From an uncultured Bacteroidaceae bacterium (GTDB lineage Bacteria > Bacteroidota > Bacteroidia > Bacteroidales > Bacteroidaceae): a DNA stretch of 17,469 nt. Position 1 is the first letter of the stretch, and every line of letters begins with the position of its first letter. The stretch covers positions 1-17,469 of the forward strand of contig CAJGCU010000052.1 of the NCBI GenBank assembly GCA_904501945.1, given 5' to 3'. The notes under the pieces are model-generated. The model had not been told where the DNA came from and searched no databases. It saw nothing but the letters and a program-made list of their open reading frames with translations. Shown here in pieces: positions 13,666-17,469 of this stretch. The position numbers were made by a program, and so were the translations under genes.

Positions 13666-15906
13666 ATGAAATTGACTAATCAAATCGAAGGTTTCGAAGG
13701 CTACATGTGGAAACGTGAAATCAATGTTCGCGACTTCATACAGCACAACTACACCCCTTACACAGGAGACGAATCTTTCCTCGTAGGTCCGACTGCAAAA
13801 ACAACAGCACTGTGGGACAAACTCACCGAAATGTTCAAGGTGGAGCGAGAAAAAGGCGTGTATGATGCAGAGCAGAAACTCCCACAATCCATCGACACTT
13901 ACGGAGCAGGCTATATTGACAAGGATAATGAAGTAATCGTTGGCCTTCAGACCGACGCACCACTCAAACGCGGCATATTCCCCAAAGGCGGCATTCGTAT
14001 GGTCGAAAGCGCACTCAAGGCTTATGGCTACGAGCTTGATCCTGCCACAAAGGAAATCTACACCAAATATCGCAAGACACACAACGAGGGCGTCTTTTCT
14101 GCCTACAACAAGGACATCCGAAATGCACGTCACGCACACATTATCACAGGTCTGCCAGATGCCTACGGACGCGGACGCATCATCGGCGACTACCGACGCA
14201 TCGCTCTTTACGGCGTTGACAACCTCATCGAGGAGAAAAAACGTTTCCTCGACCGTCTCGACATACAAGAAATGACAGAGGAATGCATCCAGCAGCGTGA
14301 AGAAACCACAGAACAAATTGCGGCTCTGAAGAGCTTCGTCAAGATGTGCGCCAACTACGGATTCGATGTAACACGCCCAGCACAGAATGCTCACGAGGCG
14401 GTGCAGTTTGTCTATTTCGGTTATCTTGGAGCCGTGAAAGACCAAGATGGAGCAGCGATGTCAATCGGTCGTGTCAGCACATTCCTCGACATCTTTATCG
14501 AAAAGGATATCCACGATGGCAAACTCACTGAAGAAGAAGCACAGGAACTGATTGACCAGCTCATCATTAAGCTACGTATCGTTCGCTTCCTCCGCACTCC
14601 AGAATACAACGACCTCTTCTCTGGCGATCCGGTATGGGTAACTGAATCCATCGGAGGTATGGGCGTAGACGGACGCACTATGGTCACCAAGACTTCCTTC
14701 CGTTTCCTTCACACGCTTGAAAACCTCGGTCCTGCCCCAGAACCTAACCTCACCATACTTTGGGCACAAAACCTGCCAGAGAACTGGAAGCGCTACTGTG
14801 CCAAGATGTCTATCAAGACTTCTGCATTGCAGTACGAAAACGACGACCTAATGCGTCCTGATTATGGCGATGACTACGGCATTGCCTGCTGTGTCAGCCC
14901 TATGAAAATTGGCAAACAGATGCAGTTCTTCGGCGCACGCGCCAACCTTGCCAAGTGCCTTCTCTACGCCATCAACGGTGGACGCGACGAAATCACAGGC
15001 GAACAAATTGGACCAGACTTTTCACCTATCACAAGCGACTATCTTGAGTATGAAGAACTCATGTACAAGTTCGAGAACATGATGAGATGGCTTGCCAAGA
15101 CATACGTTAATGCACTGAAAATCATACACTATATGCACGACAAGTACGATTACGAAGCTTATCAGATGGCTCTCATCGATGGCGACGTTATCCGTACACG
15201 CGCTACAGGTATCGCAGGACTCTCCATCGTTACTGACTCGCTTGCAGCTGTCAAGTTCGGAAAAGTGCGTATCATCCGTGACGAAAGAGGTATTGCAGTA
15301 GGATTCAAGCAGGAAGGCACACCACACATACCATTCGGCAACAACGATGACAAGACGGACAAGATTGCTCTGATGGTGACAGAGAAATTTATGGAATATC
15401 TCCGTCAGCACGAGACCTACCGCCACGCCATCCCAACACAGTCATTGCTTACTATCACCTCTAACGTCGTTTACGGCAAGAACACTGGCGCAACTCCTGA
15501 CGGAAGAGAGAAAGGTGTGCCATTCGCACCAGGCGCAAACCCAATGAATGGCCGCGACATCAAGGGTGCCATCGCAGCCCTCTCATCTGTTGCAAAACTG
15601 CCTTTCCAGCATAGCAACGACGGCATTTCTTACACCTTTGCCATCACACCTTCCACACTTGGTAAGCAGAGCGACACTCAGATTGACAACCTCGTCAACC
15701 TGATGGACGGATACTTTACACCCGACGGTGGACACCACCTCAACGTCAATGTATTCGACCGCGATTTGCTTGTTGACGCAATGGAGCACCCTGAGAAATA
15801 TCCTCAGCTCACAATTCGTGTCAGCGGCTACGCAGTCAACTTCGTCAAGCTCACACGCGAGCAGCAGCTTGACGTACTTTCACGCACCATCAATCAGTCA
15901 TTGTAA
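13666..15906 (+). CDS. pflB: Pyruvate formate-lyase (formate C-acetyltransferase)
   Basis: 746 aa, full length. It converts pyruvate and CoA to acetyl-CoA and formate without oxygen. The active-site cysteine pair is Cys408-Cys409 in IACCVSPM and the glycyl-radical residue is Gly721 in RVSGYAVNF, 25 residues from the C-terminus. Conserved PFL segments are present (KGGIRMVESALKAYG, HIITGLPDAYGRGRIIGDYRR, RFLRTPEYNDLF). The adjacent Cys pair separates it from glycerol/diol dehydratases and choline lyase, which have a single active-site Cys. It has its own promoter and is followed after 17 bp by its activase, so the pair forms an operon for anaerobic fermentation. Confidence 0.97.
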   Translation: MKLTNQIEGFEGYMWKREINVRDFIQHNYTPYTGDESFLVGPTAKTTALWDKLTEMFKVEREKGVYDAEQKLPQSIDTYGAGYIDKDNEVIVGLQTDAPLKRGIFPKGGIRMVESALKAYGYELDPATKEIYTKYRKTHNEGVFSAYNKDIRNARHAHIITGLPDAYGRGRIIGDYRRIALYGVDNLIEEKKRFLDRLDIQEMTEECIQQREETTEQIAALKSFVKMCANYGFDVTRPAQNAHEAVQFVYFGYLGAVKDQDGAAMSIGRVSTFLDIFIEKDIHDGKLTEEEAQELIDQLIIKLRIVRFLRTPEYNDLFSGDPVWVTESIGGMGVDGRTMVTKTSFRFLHTLENLGPAPEPNLTILWAQNLPENWKRYCAKMSIKTSALQYENDDLMRPDYGDDYGIACCVSPMKIGKQMQFFGARANLAKCLLYAINGGRDEITGEQIGPDFSPITSDYLEYEELMYKFENMMRWLAKTYVNALKIIHYMHDKYDYEAYQMALIDGDVIRTRATGIAGLSIVTDSLAAVKFGKVRIIRDERGIAVGFKQEGTPHIPFGNNDDKTDKIALMVTEKFMEYLRQHETYRHAIPTQSLLTITSNVVYGKNTGATPDGREKGVPFAPGANPMNGRDIKGAIAALSSVAKLPFQHSNDGISYTFAITPSTLGKQSDTQIDNLVNLMDGYFTPDGGHHLNVNVFDRDLLVDAMEHPEKYPQLTIRVSGYAVNFVKLTREQQLDVLSRTINQSL

Positions 15907-15923
15907 TCATTGATAATTGCAAA

Positions 15924-16655
15924 TTGAAAGCTCGTATTCATAGCATAGAATCCTTTGGTACAGTAGATGGCCCTGGAATTAGGTTTGTCGCCTTTTTCCA
16001 GGGCTGTCCCATGAGATGTGCCTTCTGTCACAATCCAGACACATGGAATCCACATCGAGAAGTGCCCTACGAGATGACACCGGAAGAACTCGTTGATGAA
16101 GTTAAACGCTATAAAAACTTCATTCGTAAGGGAGGGGTCACTTGCACAGGCGGAGAGCCTCTCATGCAAGCTCCCTTCCTCACTCAATTTCTCAAGCTCT
16201 GCAAACAAGAAGGCTTCCATACTGCAATCGACACAAGCGGAGCCATCTTCAACGAGGATGTCAAACAAGCTCTCCAACATACAGACCTAGTACTGCTAGA
16301 CATAAAATCCCTTGACGAAACGCTACACAAGCAACTCACTGGCCACACGCGAACAGCCAACCAGCAGCTGCTCGACTATCTGCAACATATTCAGAAACCC
16401 ACGTGGATTCGTCATGTCGTTGTCCCAGAACTTACCGACAACGATGAGCACCTCCAGAAAATTGCCCAACACGTTGCCCGATACCGTAGCATAGTCGAAA
16501 AAGTAGAGATACTTCCTTATCACACCATGGGTACCTACAAATATCAGGAACTAGGCATTTCCTACCCTCTTGAAGGAATACCACCTCTTACAACTGATCG
16601 GAAAGAAAATGCAATCAGCATTTTCAAACAATATCTTTCCTGCCCAGTCATTTAG
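15924..16655 (+). CDS. pflA: Pyruvate formate-lyase activating enzyme (TTG start)
   Basis: 243 aa. A radical SAM enzyme that places the glycyl radical on PflB. It shows the activase signature GTVDGPGIRFVAFFQGCPMR followed by CAFCHNPDT; Cys28, Cys32 and Cys35 hold the 4Fe-4S cluster. GGVTCTGGEPLMQ is the SAM-binding glycine motif and DTSG and DIK segments follow. The only sensible start is TTG at 15924 (KARIHSIESFG follows, matching the usual N-terminus). The next in-frame ATG lies after the second essential Cys region begins, and the only alternative upstream is ATT at 15909. The rare start and lack of an SD suggest lower expression than pflB, or coupling across the 17-bp gap. Confidence 0.94.
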   Translation: MKARIHSIESFGTVDGPGIRFVAFFQGCPMRCAFCHNPDTWNPHREVPYEMTPEELVDEVKRYKNFIRKGGVTCTGGEPLMQAPFLTQFLKLCKQEGFHTAIDTSGAIFNEDVKQALQHTDLVLLDIKSLDETLHKQLTGHTRTANQQLLDYLQHIQKPTWIRHVVVPELTDNDEHLQKIAQHVARYRSIVEKVEILPYHTMGTYKYQELGISYPLEGIPPLTTDRKENAISIFKQYLSCPVI

Positions 16656-16703
16656 ACAATGTAAAATAGTATGAATTACTGAACAATTATTGGGACACAA
16701 CAG

Positions 16704-16740
16704 AAAAAGGGACTTGGATAAACGCCAAGCCCCTCTTTTT
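16704..16740. terminator. Bidirectional terminator between pflA and the GH51 gene
   Basis: Arms GGGACTTGG (16709-16717) and CCAAGCCCC (16725-16733) with one mismatch, flanked by A5 on the left and TCTTTTT on the right. It lies between convergent genes, 54 bp after pflA and 27 bp after the end of the minus-strand gene, and can serve both. Confidence 0.85.
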
Positions 16741-16766
16741 CAGTATTGAATCGAATATTCAAATGT

Positions 16767-17469
16767 TTATTTCTTAATCTTATAAATGTAGAATGTACGC
16801 GCTGGAACTGTGATATCCTGTGCAGGTGCAGTCACTGTGAGTGCTGATGTCACAGGAACGATCTTTGTTGGCTCATCAAGCGTGTTTTCTGCATTGATGT
16901 CATCAGAATGGAAAGTGATGAGCTGTGCCTGATGCGCACCCTTCTTCATGCCCTTCAAGTTGAAAGTTACAGGCTGTGGTTTGTCGCCAGTGTTAATCAC
17001 TTTGACAATAACCTCATCTGTATCTTTGTCATATACTGCAGACGCGAAGAGTCCATTCTGGTCTTTGTTGCCAGCCACAGGCTTTCCATTCATAGTGAGT
17101 GTCAGCATATTAGTACCCTTGTTGAGTGCATAAAGCTGCTGTACGTAGTAAGAGCATGAGTTGAACTTGCGGAGGTTGTCATACCAGATAGCATCTGGAC
17201 GCCACTGCCAACCATCAACATGCGCGAAAAGAGGAGCATAAGTTGCCATCTCAACAATGTCAGCATTGCGCTCAAGGTCTGTCATGAAAGCGGCTTCCAT
17301 CAAGGCTGCATTGAAGTGGTTCCACTTCTTGCCACGGCCATGACAAGCATATTCGCCGGCAAACACCTTTGGCTCGTTCTTGCCACGCTTGTAGTTATCG
17401 TAACGGTTACCAGAATTGAGGAACCACTCTTCATTACGATAGAAGTGCTCGTCAACGAGGTCAACACCA
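16767..17469 (-). CDS. Alpha-L-arabinofuranosidase, GH51 type, C-terminal part (5' end outside window)
   Basis: The minus-strand frame stays open to the window edge (234 codons visible), so the gene begins beyond 17469; the GTG at 17366 is internal. The visible part starts in the catalytic barrel: VDEHFYRNEEWFLN, a tyrosine- and glycine-rich NRYDNYKRG segment, and PKVFAGEYACHG, whose Glu aligns in my judgement with the GH51 nucleophile region (VFxxEYA in related enzymes). FMTDLERNADIVEMATYAPLFAHV is also typical. The last about 115 residues form the arabinofuranosidase C-terminal beta-sandwich (ASAVYDKDTDEVIVKVIN, TVPARTFYIYKIKK). The enzyme releases arabinose from arabinan or arabinoxylan, a normal activity for a plant-glycan-using Bacteroidales. 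Convergent with pflA. Confidence 0.88.
   Translation of the reverse strand, partial: GVDLVDEHFYRNEEWFLNSGNRYDNYKRGKNEPKVFAGEYACHGRGKKWNHFNAALMEAAFMTDLERNADIVEMATYAPLFAHVDGWQWRPDAIWYDNLRKFNSCSYYVQQLYALNKGTNMLTLTMNGKPVAGNKDQNGLFASAVYDKDTDEVIVKVINTGDKPQPVTFNLKGMKKGAHQAQLITFHSDDINAENTLDEPTKIVPVTSALTVTAPAQDITVPARTFYIYKIKK

Noticed and set aside
13651..14445. Long minus-strand open frame over the start of pflB
   Set aside because: Antisense shadow of pflB with Cys/Phe/Val-rich translation and no family resemblance.

Overview
This window looks like a chromosomal segment of an anaerobic, host-associated Bacteroidales bacterium, most likely Prevotella-like. Evidence: several genes have the Bacteroidota -7 promoter box TAnnTTTG (TAACTTTG before hemW, the small lipoprotein and pflB; TACCTTTG before rpsF; TATATTTG before rprX). 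Most genes lack Shine-Dalgarno sites. The gene set is typical of the group: a BspA-type LRR protein, RprX/RprY, an EF-G paralogue, GH51 and PFL. No tRNA, rRNA, CRISPR array, transposase or integrase is visible.

Layout. (1) 1-4887 (+) is an accessory surface/secreted region. It holds the 3' part of a large MG2/carboxypeptidase-regulatory-like protein gene, then a secreted YD-repeat-like protein, a secreted BspA-type LRR protein, a 51-bp orphan copy of the 3' end of the first gene, and a second paralogous YD-like protein. The first gene is a base-composition mosaic (GC-rich, AT-rich, GC-rich). This block shows the clearest signs of duplication and recombination. (2) 4937-5406 (-) holds a tiny lipoprotein with a cysteine-rich tail made of 5-residue repeats, with its own promoter and terminator. 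(3) 5527-6642 (-) is hemW, whose promoter sits so close to the start codon that the mRNA should be nearly leaderless. (4) 6868-9027 (+) is a fusA2/EF-G2-like translation factor. Its GTPase centre is altered (catalytic His replaced by Ala84, NKxD changed to NQLD) while the domain IV tip is conserved. (5) 9309-11615 (+) is the rprX-rprY two-component system, closed by a perfect terminator. (6) 11710-11895 (-) is a two-helix membrane mini-protein. (7) 12197-13347 (+) is the ribosomal protein operon rpsF-rpsR-rplI, with unusually strong Shine-Dalgarno sequences inside it. (8) 13666-16655 (+) is pflB-pflA (anaerobic pyruvate cleavage and its glycyl-radical activase), preceded by a GC-rich spacer with a long hairpin that has two competing 5' arms. 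(9) 16767-17469 (-) is the 3' end of a GH51-type alpha-L-arabinofuranosidase gene.

How the genes fit together: the centre and right are conserved functions (translation, envelope signalling, heme trafficking, fermentation, plant glycan breakdown) of a saccharolytic gut or oral anaerobe. The left 5 kb is the variable surface zone. The best candidates for something new are the shuffled MG2-like/YD/LRR cassette with its orphan gene tail, the cysteine-repeat lipoprotein, the two-arm hairpin before pflB, and the Shine-Dalgarno sites on bS18/bL9. The EF-G paralogue is probably the known EF-G2 type and is biologically notable.
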